Assembly (NCBI GenBank): GCA_963783965.1
Contig: CAWAPQ010000004.1
Span: forward strand, 62,001 to 126,000
Direction of reading: 5' to 3'
Source: Bog-473 sp963783965
GTDB lineage: Bacteria; Actinomycetota; Acidimicrobiia; Acidimicrobiales; RAAP-2
DNA: 64,000 bases
The position numbers were made by a program, and so were the translations under genes. Shown piece after piece: positions 1 to 8,463 of this stretch. Each line of letters opens with the position of its first letter. The stretch's first letter is position 1. The notes beneath the pieces are model-generated. The model searched no databases and was not told the DNA's origin. It was given only the letters and a program-made list of their open reading frames with translations.

Positions 1-231
1 TGTTCACACGTGGACATCGCTTCGGCCAGCTCGGCCGGCTGCAGTTTCTCCCACGCGGCGATTCTGCACCCTGACCCGACCGGATCGGGCTCGGTGGTCC
101 TCCACGTTGGCACCGGTGCCATCGGCAACGGAGTGTGTGACGCGGCGCACAGCTGCTACGTCATCGTCAACAACGCCAGCTCGACCAACCCGGCCGACAC
201 CAGGGCGCTCCCCATCCGCTTCGTCTCTTAA
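1..231 (+). CDS. C-terminal fragment of a secreted protein, possibly neocarzinostatin-like
   Basis: The frame is open from the first base of the window to a TAA at 229-231, so the gene begins upstream and only about 76 residues are visible. The fragment has two pairs of cysteines spaced like disulfides, followed by a run of short beta-type segments (SVVLHVGTG, GVCDAAHSCYVIVNNAS) that ends in PIRFVS. That layout resembles the C-terminal half of the neocarzinostatin-type immunoglobulin-like domain found in actinobacterial exported proteins, where Cys-flanked strands end in a PI-x-F motif. The family call is by resemblance only. The direction and the stop are well supported. The start, the length and any signal peptide lie outside the window. 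Confidence 0.5.
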   Translation, partial: CSHVDIASASSAGCSFSHAAILHPDPTGSGSVVLHVGTGAIGNGVCDAAHSCYVIVNNASSTNPADTRALPIRFVS

Positions 232-428
232 ATCTCTGAGGCGCAGCCGCTGGCGCACGACGCCAGGGTCGAAGTTCCTCGCTGCATCGGTGTGAACGAC
301 CGCACCAACGAAGGCCGTTCAAACGAGTGACCGGGCGCAGGTTCATTGCGTTCTTGTCCGAACTGCTCGCCATTTTGGTTTGGATATGTTTTCATGTCGA
401 TTCCAACGCGAGCACTAAGGAGGTGCAC

Positions 429-512
429 ATGAAGATCCACTCGACAAACCGTCAGATGCCGATGCTGTGCGCCACCGCTGCCGCAGCGGATCATCGCGCT
501 CTGCTGGGCTAA
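429..512 (+). CDS. Tiny ORF behind a strong Shine-Dalgarno, probably a gene remnant
   Basis: An AGGAGG sequence lies 6 nt before the ATG and opens a 27-codon frame beginning MKIHSTNRQ. The peptide has a basic start and a short Ala-rich stretch, like the beginning of a signal peptide cut short. No homologue is recognised. The ribosome binding site is the only support. It could be a remnant of a lost exported-protein gene or a leader peptide. Confidence 0.22.
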   Translation: MKIHSTNRQMPMLCATAAAADHRALLG

Positions 513-638
513 CCAGCATTGAGCTCAGGGGCGAGCGCCGACGGCGCGGCTCCTGCCTTCGGGCCACCGGCGCCGACTCGTCGCGCCCTTTGTCACACCC
601 CCCGTCAATACTTGTTCCCTCGTCCCAAGGAGCATCGG

Positions 639-848
639 ATGCACCCCGATTTGCTGAGGGCCCTCGCCCGGGCCAGACATCAGGACCTCCTCGAAAAACC
701 TCGGACCCAAGCGCAAGCAAGAGCCCGACTCCATGTCCCTTCTCCGCGGTTCTCTCGCTCACGACAGCGACTGGGCGCAATGCTCGTCTGGACAGGCTCA
801 CGCCTGATCGGTGACGAACAGGCCGCGCTCGAGCTCACTCATGAGTAG
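639..848 (+). CDS. Small conserved-type actinobacterial protein of 69 aa
   Basis: The ATG at 639 is preceded by AAGGAG at an 8-nt spacing. The product starts MHPDLLRALARARHQDLL and continues with an Arg-rich linker, a LGAMLVWTGSRLIG segment and an acidic tail. This resembles the small actinobacterial proteins of unknown function that pair an N-terminal MHPE-type amphipathic helix with a C-terminal LG-x-x-LV-x-x-G-x-x-L helix. The resemblance and the ribosome binding site are the evidence. No function can be given. It stands alone between the fragment at the left edge and the DUF3303 gene. Confidence 0.5.
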   Translation: MHPDLLRALARARHQDLLEKPRTQAQARARLHVPSPRFSRSRQRLGAMLVWTGSRLIGDEQAALELTHE

Positions 849-1316
849 CCCGGGCGGCGGTTCGAGATCGGATGAATTCGAGATCGGATGGAGCAGCCCA
901 GACCTAGCCTCCGCGGTCCATGCCGAACCATCTCACCTTCCCGTTGACCCCTTGAGGACGCAGATGAACAGGGACGCCTGCCTTTCATTCAGTCGGTCCC
1001 CGCAGGATCTGCTCGTCGCAGAATGAGACAAACAGATCGTTACATCAACCAATCGGGTCGCCACTCGCTAGGCGCCCGCGAAGCCAAGACCAAAACTGTT
1101 CTGGAGGATCGAAACTCGTAGCCAGGAACCACCGAAACGATTGCATCCCTGCGGCAACACGGCTGATGACCTCGGTGGTCCAGCGTTGTGCTGGGGCACT
1201 TGCAGCTGCGCTGCTCCCCAGGCTGCCCGTTTCCCTTGGGTCATGACGTCTAGGGATCCAGGTAAACGTTCCCCTGTCCCGAACTGGAGCACAATGAATC
1301 TGGCCCGAGCCAACCT
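849..1316. other. Non-coding stretch with no recognisable gene
   Basis: About 470 bases without a convincing frame on either strand. Short open frames exist but lack ribosome binding sites and recognisable protein features. No hairpin followed by a T-run and no clear promoter was seen. Confidence 0.4.
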
Positions 1317-1625
1317 CTAGATCGAGTTGCGGAACTCGACTCCCTCGCCAAGCAGGCGAGTGGTCTCAGCGATGTCATTGACCGGGACTATCTCGAAGTC
1401 CAAGTAGGTGCCGAACTTCGCCGGGGCTTCTGCGAGGGAGTCTGGATTTTCGGTCTCTACGACTGCAAAACCGCCCGTAGCGTCGAGGCGCCCCAAGAAC
1501 TGATGAAATGTTTCGTCAGAGGGCGGCGACCACTTCCCGAAAACCTCTAGCACTCGAGCTGCGGCTTCCTCGTTGTCAGTGGCCGATCCACCGCTCCGAA
1601 CTTTCCACGTCACTACGAACTTCAT
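1317..1625 (-). CDS. DUF3303 family protein
   Basis: A 102-residue protein beginning MKFVVTWKVR. The start is fixed by AAAGGAGTC just upstream of the ATG at 1625; a longer open frame to 1691 has no such site. The pattern MKFVVTW..R.GGSA..N, then KWSPP..ETFHQF, GGFAVVET and FEIVPV.DI fits the DUF3303 family of small ferredoxin-like-fold proteins of unknown function. The length is normal for that family. It is monocistronic, and the neighbours give no hint of role. The family call is confident; the function is unknown. Confidence 0.8.
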   Translation of the reverse strand: MKFVVTWKVRSGGSATDNEEAAARVLEVFGKWSPPSDETFHQFLGRLDATGGFAVVETENPDSLAEAPAKFGTYLDFEIVPVNDIAETTRLLGEGVEFRNSI

Positions 1626-1843
1626 TGCCGACTCCTTTCGGGTCAAACTTCGTGACCCGTCCGGTCTAGCACCGCACTCCTGCCCTGCCAACCGGTATTG
1701 CGATTAGTAAGTCCCGCTCAGGCGATCCCCCGTGTGCTCTCGGCTTCTTCACAGGAGCTTGGTTGTCCCGGTTGTGCCGAACTGTCGCAGCATCCCGATC
1801 CGCAGATGCGTACAGGGACCAGTCAAGACCTTAGATTTGAGCC

Positions 1844-2100
1844 GTGCCGGCAAGTCTGCGACCGCTCACACCTGAGGAGCTCTCGGAGTTCATCGACGGG
1901 GACGTCGAGCGATACGTCGAGGAAAGGGTTAGAGCGGGGACCGGCCAGAGGTCGCCCGAAGAATCGCACTCGAACAATCCAAGGCGCTCTTTCCCGACGG
2001 AACACCAGCCGCAGGCCAGCTCCTCTTCCAAGTCCTAAATGACGACGGCTCGGCCTGCGTCCGTCCACAGGGTCCGGCGGAACGTCAGAGAAAGAAGGCC
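1844..2100 (+). pseudogene. Remnant of a GNAT acetyltransferase gene, frameshifted and truncated
   Basis: From GTG 1844 the frame reads LRPLTPEELSEFIDGDVERYV and then EERVRAG, the usual N-terminus of a GNAT subfamily. Near 1951 the similarity moves to another frame, which reads ARRIALEQSKALFPDG followed by GQLLFQVLNDDGSA. That is what should follow in an intact protein. Near 2050 it seems to move again (LRPSTGSGG, where LWLGP-type sequence is expected), and the acetyl-CoA-binding region is absent. One or two frameshifts plus loss of the C-terminal two thirds make this a decayed gene. A sequencing error could explain one shift but not the missing remainder. Confidence 0.6.
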
Positions 2101-2254
2101 CCATCCGGCCATCTTGAATCGCAGCTACCGGTCAGTTTCCGACTCGGCGCCCATCAGCTTTTGTTGCAATTTCCGGGCCTGAGGTTGCCTCGCTGCCCAG
2201 GGATCGGGAACTTGGTCCCTATCTGGGAATGACCTGGGGGATCACAGTGGTCAT

Positions 2255-2431
2255 ATGCCATTCGGCGCTCTGATTGCGGCATTGATCAACCTGAACGACA
2301 CCGGTCACTACATCCACTGGGGCTTCATTCAGATCTCGGCCGCCAACCTCGTCGTGATCATCCTGATGATCGCCGTTTTCGTCCTTGCGATCCTGTTGCC
2401 CTTCCCGCGACGGAAGGAGCCTCCCCAGTGA
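2255..2431 (+). CDS. Small single-span membrane protein ahead of cytochrome b
   Basis: A 58-residue protein starting MPFGALIAALINL. It has a short HYIHWGFIQI segment followed by one hydrophobic helix (about residues 28-50), and ends in a basic-acidic tail, RRKEPPQ. Its TGA overlaps the GTG of the cytochrome b gene by 4 nt (GTGA), so the two are translationally coupled. The GGAAGGAG serving the next gene lies inside this frame. It is probably an accessory subunit of the cytochrome b complex. No Shine-Dalgarno stands close to the ATG, so the exact start is less sure than the frame. Confidence 0.65.
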   Translation: MPFGALIAALINLNDTGHYIHWGFIQISAANLVVIILMIAVFVLAILLPFPRRKEPPQ

Positions 2432-3120
2432 CGATCGACGCCGACAACCTCCAGGAAGGAGGAACCGGGTCCGAATCGCTCCAATGGACCGCCAAGGTCA
2501 GGAATGCGGCATCTTCTGCCTTCCCGCCGGACCGCCTCCTCCCCGACCGCCAGCCCGCCTATATGGCTTCATGGATCTACGTCTTCGGTGTGCTGACGGT
2601 CGTAAGCCTTGTCTGGGTCATCCTCACCGGTTGCGTGCTCGCCATCATGGGGCCGAGTTGGTGGCATGTGTCGGGACTCGGACACTTCGTGAACTCCCTT
2701 CACCTGTGGAGTGTCGAGGCCTTCTTCTTCTTCATGGTCATCCACCTCTGGGGCAAGTTCTTCATGGCGGCATGGAGGGGAAACCGAAAGTTGACCTGGG
2801 CGACGGGTGCGATCTCCTTCGTCGCCTCCATCGCAGCCGCCTTTACCGGCTACCTGTCCCAGCAGAACTTCGACTCGCAGTGGATCTCCACCCAGGCCAA
2901 GGACGGCATCAACGCAACGGGTGCAGGCGCCGTCTGGAACGTTCTCAACTTCGGGCAGATGCTGATGTGGCACATCGTGCTGTTGCCGATTGCCGTTGTC
3001 GCCATCGCGGGCCTCCATGTCCTCATGGTCCGTCGTCACGGAATCGTCCCCCCGTTCGACGAAGGTGAGGCCGGCCCATCCACCAAGGAACTGCCGACCC
3101 CAACGGAGATCGTCGAATGA
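2428..3120 (+). CDS. Cytochrome b N-terminal domain protein (diheme, b6-like)
   Basis: A 230-residue integral membrane protein. After about 45 soluble residues come four hydrophobic helices. His92 and His106 (SLHLW...VIHLW) and His182 and His197 (MWHIV...GLHVL) are spaced like the two bis-His heme pairs of cytochrome b/b6, with the second pair in the HVLMVRRHGIVPP context. The length matches a b6-type split protein rather than full cytochrome b. It would pass electrons across the membrane between a quinol and an unknown partner. It is coupled to the small gene upstream (GTGA) and to the next gene (ATGA). No Rieske or cytochrome c1 gene lies nearby. Confidence 0.88.
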   Translation: MTIDADNLQEGGTGSESLQWTAKVRNAASSAFPPDRLLPDRQPAYMASWIYVFGVLTVVSLVWVILTGCVLAIMGPSWWHVSGLGHFVNSLHLWSVEAFFFFMVIHLWGKFFMAAWRGNRKLTWATGAISFVASIAAAFTGYLSQQNFDSQWISTQAKDGINATGAGAVWNVLNFGQMLMWHIVLLPIAVVAIAGLHVLMVRRHGIVPPFDEGEAGPSTKELPTPTEIVE

Positions 3121-4076
3121 ATCCGACGCGGCAACGTCGCTTCAATCCTGATCGCGACGTCAGAGAATGGAAGGGCACCTATCGTCCCTACGACATTGTG
3201 AAGGAGGCCTTCGTCGCACTTCTCGCGGTCGGCGTCCTGATCTTGCTGTTAACGGTCGTGTTCTCGTCACCCGATGAGGCGGCCGTCACACTGAAGACGT
3301 GGTCGACCAACAACCCCGTCGATTTCGCTCAGACGGCCACGACCGAACTGGACGGAACAAGCGCTGTAGCCACGTACGGGCCGCCCTACAACGCCACGCC
3401 CGACGTCACCCAGCACATCGGTTTCTTCGAGCCCGCGCAATGGTTCGGAGTGCACCAGCCGATCGATACGGCGCAGGACTTTGTCATCAAACCGCTCCGC
3501 ACGTTGCCGAATCAACCGAATGTCCAGCGAGCGCTCAATGCGTACAAAACGGCATCGACGTCTCAGCAGGGCGTTTGGACGACGAGCTACGAGAAGGCGG
3601 TAGCCAACGCCTCAGACATCCACGGTCGGCTCCATGTCCCCGTCGGCCCCTACGGACCGATCGGGGTGATGATCAGCTCGCTGACCTCGATGGCTCAGAC
3701 AGGTGGCCTCGATGGCGCTTTGTTGGGCCAGGGACAGTTCTACAACACGGACTACACCAAGCCACTGCTGTTCATCGCCGACGGTAACTACCTGGCAGAC
3801 CTCGCAGGCTCACAACACCTTCAGGGAACGCAATGGGGCATGATGAACGAGACTGGGAACTATCCCGGCCAAGCGTGGCTCTGGCTCTACACGGCGTTCT
3901 ATCAGGTCCCACCGATGAACACTTCGAGTAACGCCGACCTCGAGGTGTGGGCGATCATGATGGTGCTCACGATCGCTCTGATCTTCTTACCGTTCATCCC
4001 CGTTCTACGTTCCATCCCGCGATGGTCCCGGGTCTACAGGTTGATCTGGCGAGACCACTACCGTTCCCTCGCCTAG
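3117..4076 (+). CDS. Cytochrome b-associated membrane protein with a large extracytoplasmic loop
   Basis: A 319-residue protein. It has a soluble N-terminus with an R-P-Y-D motif, one helix at about 30-50, a polar domain of about 220 residues, and a second helix at about 278-300 followed by a basic tail (RVYRLIWRDHYRSLA). The ATG overlaps the cytochrome b stop by 4 nt. It takes the place where the C-terminal half of cytochrome b would be expected but is not a typical subunit IV. Proteins of this layout do occur next to b6-type genes in actinobacteria. It is probably a structural or redox-coupling subunit; I recognise no cofactor motif. Confidence 0.65.
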   Translation: MNPTRQRRFNPDRDVREWKGTYRPYDIVKEAFVALLAVGVLILLLTVVFSSPDEAAVTLKTWSTNNPVDFAQTATTELDGTSAVATYGPPYNATPDVTQHIGFFEPAQWFGVHQPIDTAQDFVIKPLRTLPNQPNVQRALNAYKTASTSQQGVWTTSYEKAVANASDIHGRLHVPVGPYGPIGVMISSLTSMAQTGGLDGALLGQGQFYNTDYTKPLLFIADGNYLADLAGSQHLQGTQWGMMNETGNYPGQAWLWLYTAFYQVPPMNTSSNADLEVWAIMMVLTIALIFLPFIPVLRSIPRWSRVYRLIWRDHYRSLA

Positions 4077-4259
4077 CCGTCCAACCTCACACCGCCCGTG
4101 CACCTGACCCTGGGTGTAGGTCATGCATTGTGAACGGACGACGAGAAACGAGCCAACACCCAGGCGAACGGTCACCTCGCACTGGAGTCAGGTGGACGAG
4201 TGCGTTGTACGTCGGTCCGGACCCAGCCAGACGCCTACATGAAGACCTTGGTCCGCAGG

Positions 4260-5534
4260 CTAAGGATTCGTCGGATGTCTCGCCTGATTGCGTGAACTCC
4301 CCTTGCGTGTTTGCACCTTTCGCCACGAGACCTCTAGGCGCGCACCACCGAGGTCGGCTGTGCCAATCGCCCACTCGCCCTGAGTGGAGCGCACGACGGC
4401 ATCGGCGATGGCGAGGCCGAGACCAGTGCCGGCAACCTTCGCCGTCGCCCGGTGGAATCGGTCGAACACAGCTTCGCGCTGACTTTCGGGTATCCCGGGG
4501 CCCGAGTCATCGACACGCAGGCCAACCCGCGTCCCCAAGTCGCTGACGCTCACCCTGACGGTGCCGCCTGCGCCCGCGAATTTGCATGCGTTGTCGATCA
4601 GGACCCCCGCCAATCGGTCGATGAGGTCCGGCTGCGCCTGCACCGTGAGGAGTCCTGGTCCGCCTGTTGCTTGCTCGAAAGACAGATCGGTCGCATGGGC
4701 CGCCGCTAGCGCAGCAAAACGCACGACGCAGTTCTCGACGACAACGCCGACGTCTGTAATTTCGAAGGCGTCTGGCGCTGGCTGTTCATCGTCGGCCCTG
4801 GCCAACCAGAGCAAGTCCTCTACGATCCGGCGCAGCCGGCCGCTCTCCCGCCCAACCCGTTCAAGGACGTCTCGATACTCGTCAGGTTCACGCGGTCGAT
4901 CGAGTGCCAGGCCCACCTCGGCCTGGATGACCGAGATGGGGGTGCGTAGCTCATGAGACGCATCAGCCGTGAACTCTGCCTGGCGCCGTCGGATGAGTTC
5001 CGACGGCGCGGACGCCCTTAAACCGACCACGGTCGCACCTCCGAACACGACGACAGCCAGAATCCCGCCGAAGACGAACTCGGCCAACAAAAGCGCGGAC
5101 TGGACATTCGAGATTGAGGCTGTGCTCTGACCAGCGACCAGCAACGCTCCATGCAGTCGCAATGTATTGAATCGGACGTTCGAGGTTCCGACGGCGAGCG
5201 TGATGGGGTCCGCTCCCCAGTGGCGGCGAGGCAGGGGCGGTGCCGTCGAGGTCAGGGCACTCACCTTTCCGGAACGTGCTATTTCCCAAAGAAACTGTGG
5301 CGCGTCGTCCAGATCCGTGTCGCCGTCCCGCGTTGTCGAACCTGAAGGTGCGAGGATCTGTTGGCGCGCATCGTTGAGTCGGTCCGTCAGACGATTGTCG
5401 GTCGTGCTGATCAGATGATTGGTAACGATGACGTTCACCACAACGACTGCGACGACATAGAACACCAGAACGATCAGCGTGGCGACACCAGCGACACGCA
5501 AGGCATGCTGACGATGTCTGCGCTGGGCCATCAT
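4260..5534 (-). CDS. Sensor histidine kinase of an OmpR-type two-component system
   Basis: A 424-residue membrane kinase. Two helices (about 14-38 and 150-172) flank an extracytoplasmic sensor region of about 110 residues. Next come the H-box ADASHELRTP with phospho-acceptor His194, an N-box DNACKFA, a G1 box DDSGPGIP and a G2 box GTGLGLAIA. The usual HAMP linker between helix 2 and the H-box is very short. Its ATG overlaps the stop of the response regulator by 4 nt, so the pair is co-translated. The signal is unknown. It ends convergently with the cytochrome b operon. Confidence 0.93.
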   Translation of the reverse strand: MMAQRRHRQHALRVAGVATLIVLVFYVVAVVVVNVIVTNHLISTTDNRLTDRLNDARQQILAPSGSTTRDGDTDLDDAPQFLWEIARSGKVSALTSTAPPLPRRHWGADPITLAVGTSNVRFNTLRLHGALLVAGQSTASISNVQSALLLAEFVFGGILAVVVFGGATVVGLRASAPSELIRRRQAEFTADASHELRTPISVIQAEVGLALDRPREPDEYRDVLERVGRESGRLRRIVEDLLWLARADDEQPAPDAFEITDVGVVVENCVVRFAALAAAHATDLSFEQATGGPGLLTVQAQPDLIDRLAGVLIDNACKFAGAGGTVRVSVSDLGTRVGLRVDDSGPGIPESQREAVFDRFHRATAKVAGTGLGLAIADAVVRSTQGEWAIGTADLGGARLEVSWRKVQTRKGSSRNQARHPTNP

Positions 5535-6199
5535 TTCTCGATCATTCGATACCCTGTTCCGCGTACCGTTTCTATACGGGCGCTGCTGCGGCCCAACTTC
5601 GCACGTAGTCGGCCGATGTGGACGTCAATGGTGTTCGACCCGACAGCGTCCGCCTCGTCGTCCCATACCTGGACAGCGATGCTCTGGCGAGTCAGAACAT
5701 TTGGACGTCTGCGGAGGAGGAGCTCTACCAACGAAGATTCGGTGGCCGTAAGAGTCACGGTCTCCCCGGAAACCGTGGTCTCTCGAGTGGCTGGATCGAA
5801 GCAGAGGTTCCCGCACTCAAGCACTGGGCCGACAACGAGCGGTGGGCGTCGCTGCAAGGCCTGTACGCGGGCAACGAGTTCGGCAAAGTCGAACGGCTTC
5901 ACCAGATAGTCGTCTGCACCTTCGTTCAGGCCGGCGACACGATCCGATGGTGTGTCACGGGCGGTGAGCATGAGTATGGGGGTGCGATCACCCCGAGACC
6001 TTGCCTCGGCTACGACCTGGATTCCCGTGCGCTCGGGCATGCGCCAGTCGAGCACGGCCACGTCGTAGTCGTAGGCGCGCAGATATCTCAGCGCTGCCGC
6101 TCCATCTGGTACCGCGTCAACGACATAGCCGTTCTCACGGAGACCACGCTCGAGAACGGACCGCAATGCAGCGTCGTCCTCTGCCACCAGAACCCTCAT
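5531..6199 (-). CDS. OmpR/PhoB family response regulator
   Basis: A 222-residue regulator. The receiver domain has the acidic pocket EDD at 7-9, phospho-acceptor Asp51 in VAVLDWRMP, Thr79 and Lys101 in LVKPFD. The C-terminal winged helix (about 125-220) ends in TIDVHIGRLRAKL and the usual VRGTGYRM wing. It is the first gene of the pair with the kinase downstream. The length is normal for the family. Targets are unknown; the divergent genes at 6519-9951 are candidates by position only. Confidence 0.95.
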   Translation of the reverse strand: MRVLVAEDDAALRSVLERGLRENGYVVDAVPDGAAALRYLRAYDYDVAVLDWRMPERTGIQVVAEARSRGDRTPILMLTARDTPSDRVAGLNEGADDYLVKPFDFAELVARVQALQRRPPLVVGPVLECGNLCFDPATRETTVSGETVTLTATESSLVELLLRRRPNVLTRQSIAVQVWDDEADAVGSNTIDVHIGRLRAKLGRSSARIETVRGTGYRMIEK

Positions 6200-6518
6200 C
6201 GAACTCGCGAATTGACGTGTGACATGGGGTTCAGGCTAGGGGCCTGGCACCCTCGTCCGCCTTCGCCGGCTGTCATCCTTCCTTCAGGTTCACTCCGTAC
6301 GCTGACGGTGCAAATGACGGATCGGCGGTGAGCCACGACCCACGGGTTTTGCCGTCTGATGCCATGACCGCCGTTGACCAAAGTGGATCCCGTGGCCCTC
6401 CGCTCCAACGACACCGAGCAAGACCCCGGGAACTTTCACAGACCGTGCACAGAAGAACTCAAGGTTGGCTGTATCCGCCGCTGCTTCCATGTGGCTGCCC
6501 GATCCAAGGAAATGATCG

Positions 6519-6908
6519 ATGAAATCCAGACGGCAGTCCCACTCACCTGAGACCCGTCGGCGCGCCAATTCCTCCCTGCGGTTCCTCACTCGCATCGCCG
6601 CCCTGGCGGCCACCGGCGCCACCGTCGCCATCGGTGTGGTGGTGGCCAAAGAGCATCCTGGAGGTTCTACGTCCAATGCTGCTGCGATTCAATCCCCGAC
6701 CACGTCGGCAACGACCACCTCGGTCCCGAGCACTTCGACAACGGTCACGTCACCACCCACCACGACGCCCACCTCAGCGGACCAAGGCTCGGCACCTGTC
6801 TCGGTAGCGCCGACGACGACCACGTTGCCACCTACGACGACAACGACATTGCCTCCCACCACCACGACAACACGACCGGTCGTCACCTCGGGGGGCACAA
6901 GGCGATGA
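6519..6908 (+). CDS. Thr/Pro-rich exported or membrane-anchored protein
   Basis: A 129-residue protein. A basic N-terminus (about 1-22) precedes one hydrophobic helix (about 24-43), and the rest is a low-complexity Thr/Ser/Pro tail with tandem TTTTLPP units. The layout fits a membrane-anchored extracytoplasmic stalk. Its stop overlaps the start of apbE by 4 nt. The flavin-attachment motif expected in an ApbE substrate (D-x-x-S/T-G-A-T) is not present. AAGGAA upstream of the ATG supports the start. Function is unknown; it may position the redox cluster at the cell surface. Confidence 0.6.
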   Translation: MKSRRQSHSPETRRRANSSLRFLTRIAALAATGATVAIGVVVAKEHPGGSTSNAAAIQSPTTSATTTSVPSTSTTVTSPPTTTPTSADQGSAPVSVAPTTTTLPPTTTTTLPPTTTTTRPVVTSGGTRR

Positions 6909-7852
6909 GCTCGTCCGTGCGTACGCCAGAATACTCCACCACCGAACGATCCTTCCGCGCCTTGGGCACGACGGCCACCGTCGTCGTCCCGGTTGGCTCG
7001 GACGTAGACGAAGCGGAAAGGATCCTGCGCGCGGAGGCGGAGGCAGTCGACCGGGCCTGCAGTCGCTTCCGCCCTGACTCAGAACTTGCCTACTTCCACG
7101 CCCGCGCGGGCCGCACCGTCCCGGTTTCTCCGCTGCTCTTCGAAGCGCTGGACGTCGCCTATTCGGTGGCGGAAAGAACTCAGGGCGCCGTCGACCCGAC
7201 GGTTGGCCGTGCCGTCGAGGTACTCGGCTACGACCGCGACTTTGAGCAGATCCAGTCTCGTCCGCTGCGGTTGGCTGAGCTCGGTCCCGCTCCCGGGTTC
7301 AGGCACCTCCATCTCGATCGCCAGCGGAGGGCGGCGCGGATTCCCGAAGGCGTTCGCCTTGACCTCGGGTCCTCAGCCAAGGCGCTCCTCGCCGATCGTG
7401 CTGCTGCTCATATCGCCAAGGAGTTGGAGTCGGGAGCACTCATCAGCATCGGGGGGGACGTCGCGGTTGCTGGCGAGCCGCCACCCGAAGGATGGGCCAT
7501 CGGCATTGCCGTGGACTCGGCGGCGGGACCTGACGACGTCGACCAGGTCGTGGCTATCAGCCAAGGTGGGCTGGCCAGTTCCAGCACCGAAGTTCGGACC
7601 TGGCAGATGGGATCTGCCCACGTGCATCACATCGTGGACCCGGCGACCGGGTGCAGCGCCAGTCCGCATTGGCGCCTCGTGTCGGCGGTCGGCGGAAGTT
7701 GCGTCGACGCCAACGCGCTGTCGACCGCCGCCGTGGTCTGGGGCGACCAGGCTCTCGAACGACTCCGCCCGTTCGGCCATGCGGTCCGATTGTTGCGCCA
7801 CGACGGGGAAGTCTTCGTCCTCGGCGGTTGGCCCGAATCGAAGCAATCGTGA
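6905..7852 (+). CDS. apbE: FAD:protein FMN transferase (ApbE)
   Basis: A 315-residue ApbE-family enzyme, which attaches FMN from FAD to a Thr or Ser of a target protein in a Mg-dependent reaction. The family landmarks are visible: F-R-A-L-G-T near the N-terminus, the acidic C-S-R-F-R-P-D-S-E region, LDLGSSAKALLADR, ISIGGDVAVAG and HHIVDPATG. There is no lipoprotein or Sec signal, so a cytoplasmic location is inferred, unlike many ApbE proteins. It lies in a chain of overlapping genes with a ferric-reductase-like membrane protein, a NuoF-like protein and a ferredoxin. The flavinylated target is not obvious among them. Confidence 0.9.
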   Translation: MSSSVRTPEYSTTERSFRALGTTATVVVPVGSDVDEAERILRAEAEAVDRACSRFRPDSELAYFHARAGRTVPVSPLLFEALDVAYSVAERTQGAVDPTVGRAVEVLGYDRDFEQIQSRPLRLAELGPAPGFRHLHLDRQRRAARIPEGVRLDLGSSAKALLADRAAAHIAKELESGALISIGGDVAVAGEPPPEGWAIGIAVDSAAGPDDVDQVVAISQGGLASSSTEVRTWQMGSAHVHHIVDPATGCSASPHWRLVSAVGGSCVDANALSTAAVVWGDQALERLRPFGHAVRLLRHDGEVFVLGGWPESKQS

Positions 7853-8463
7853 ACTCGACCTACCTGTGGTACACCACTCGGGCGAGCGGGATCGTCGCCC
7901 TGATCCTCCTCACGCTCACCATGGTCCTGGGGCTCGTCACCACGAGCCGCTCTCGGGCGCGCGCCTGGCCTGGTTTCGCACAGCAGGAGCTCCATCGCCG
8001 CGTTTCCATCATCGCCGTGGTGTTCTTGGGTATCCACGTACTCACGAGCATTCTCGACACCTATGTGCATATCGGGTGGTTCGCGGTCGTCGTGCCTTTT
8101 ACGTCTCCGTACAGCCGCTTCTGGGTCGGTCTTGGCACGCTCGCGCTCGATCTCATGATCGCCGTCTTCGTCTCGAGTTTGCTCCGGGCACACTTGCGGC
8201 CCGGCACGTGGCGGGGCGTTCACTGGTTGGCTTACGCGTCGTGGCCCATCGCTCTGGCCCACACCTTTGGCCTCGGGACCGACTCGAGAGAACAGTGGGT
8301 CATCGTTCTGGGTGCAGTGTGCCTGCTGTCCGTCGTTCTCTCCCTGGGTTGGCGCGTGCGCGCGACGACACAGCGGGCAGCCATGGTTCCATCGACTCCA
8401 CAGACAGCTTCACCTACCCGGCTTGTGGCGACGAGCGTCAGAAGGGGCCGCGATGTCTCCTAA
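7849..8463 (+). CDS. Ferric reductase-like transmembrane protein
   Basis: The GTG overlaps the apbE stop (GTGA). The 204-residue product has about six hydrophobic helices. His residues in helices 2, 3 and 5 (ELHRRVS, FLGIHVL, GVHWLAY, ALAHTFG) fit the bis-heme b arrangement of the ferric-reductase/MsrQ/NOX transmembrane domain. There is no attached FAD or NAD domain; that role may be played by the neighbouring NuoF-like protein. It probably carries electrons across the membrane. The frame is open far upstream, but sequence before the GTG overlaps apbE and is Arg-rich shadow. Confidence 0.82.
   Translation: MNSTYLWYTTRASGIVALILLTLTMVLGLVTTSRSRARAWPGFAQQELHRRVSIIAVVFLGIHVLTSILDTYVHIGWFAVVVPFTSPYSRFWVGLGTLALDLMIAVFVSSLLRAHLRPGTWRGVHWLAYASWPIALAHTFGLGTDSREQWVIVLGAVCLLSVVLSLGWRVRATTQRAAMVPSTPQTASPTRLVATSVRRGRDVS

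Noticed and set aside
6790..6890. A (AC)n-like low-complexity run with possible structural or regulatory meaning
   Set aside because: It encodes the TTTTLPP tail of the 129-residue protein in frame and needs no further explanation.
6519..6908. The Thr-rich protein as the flavinylation target of ApbE
   Set aside because: No D-x-x-S/T-G-A-T type motif or FMN_bind fold is present; kept only as an open question in the findings.
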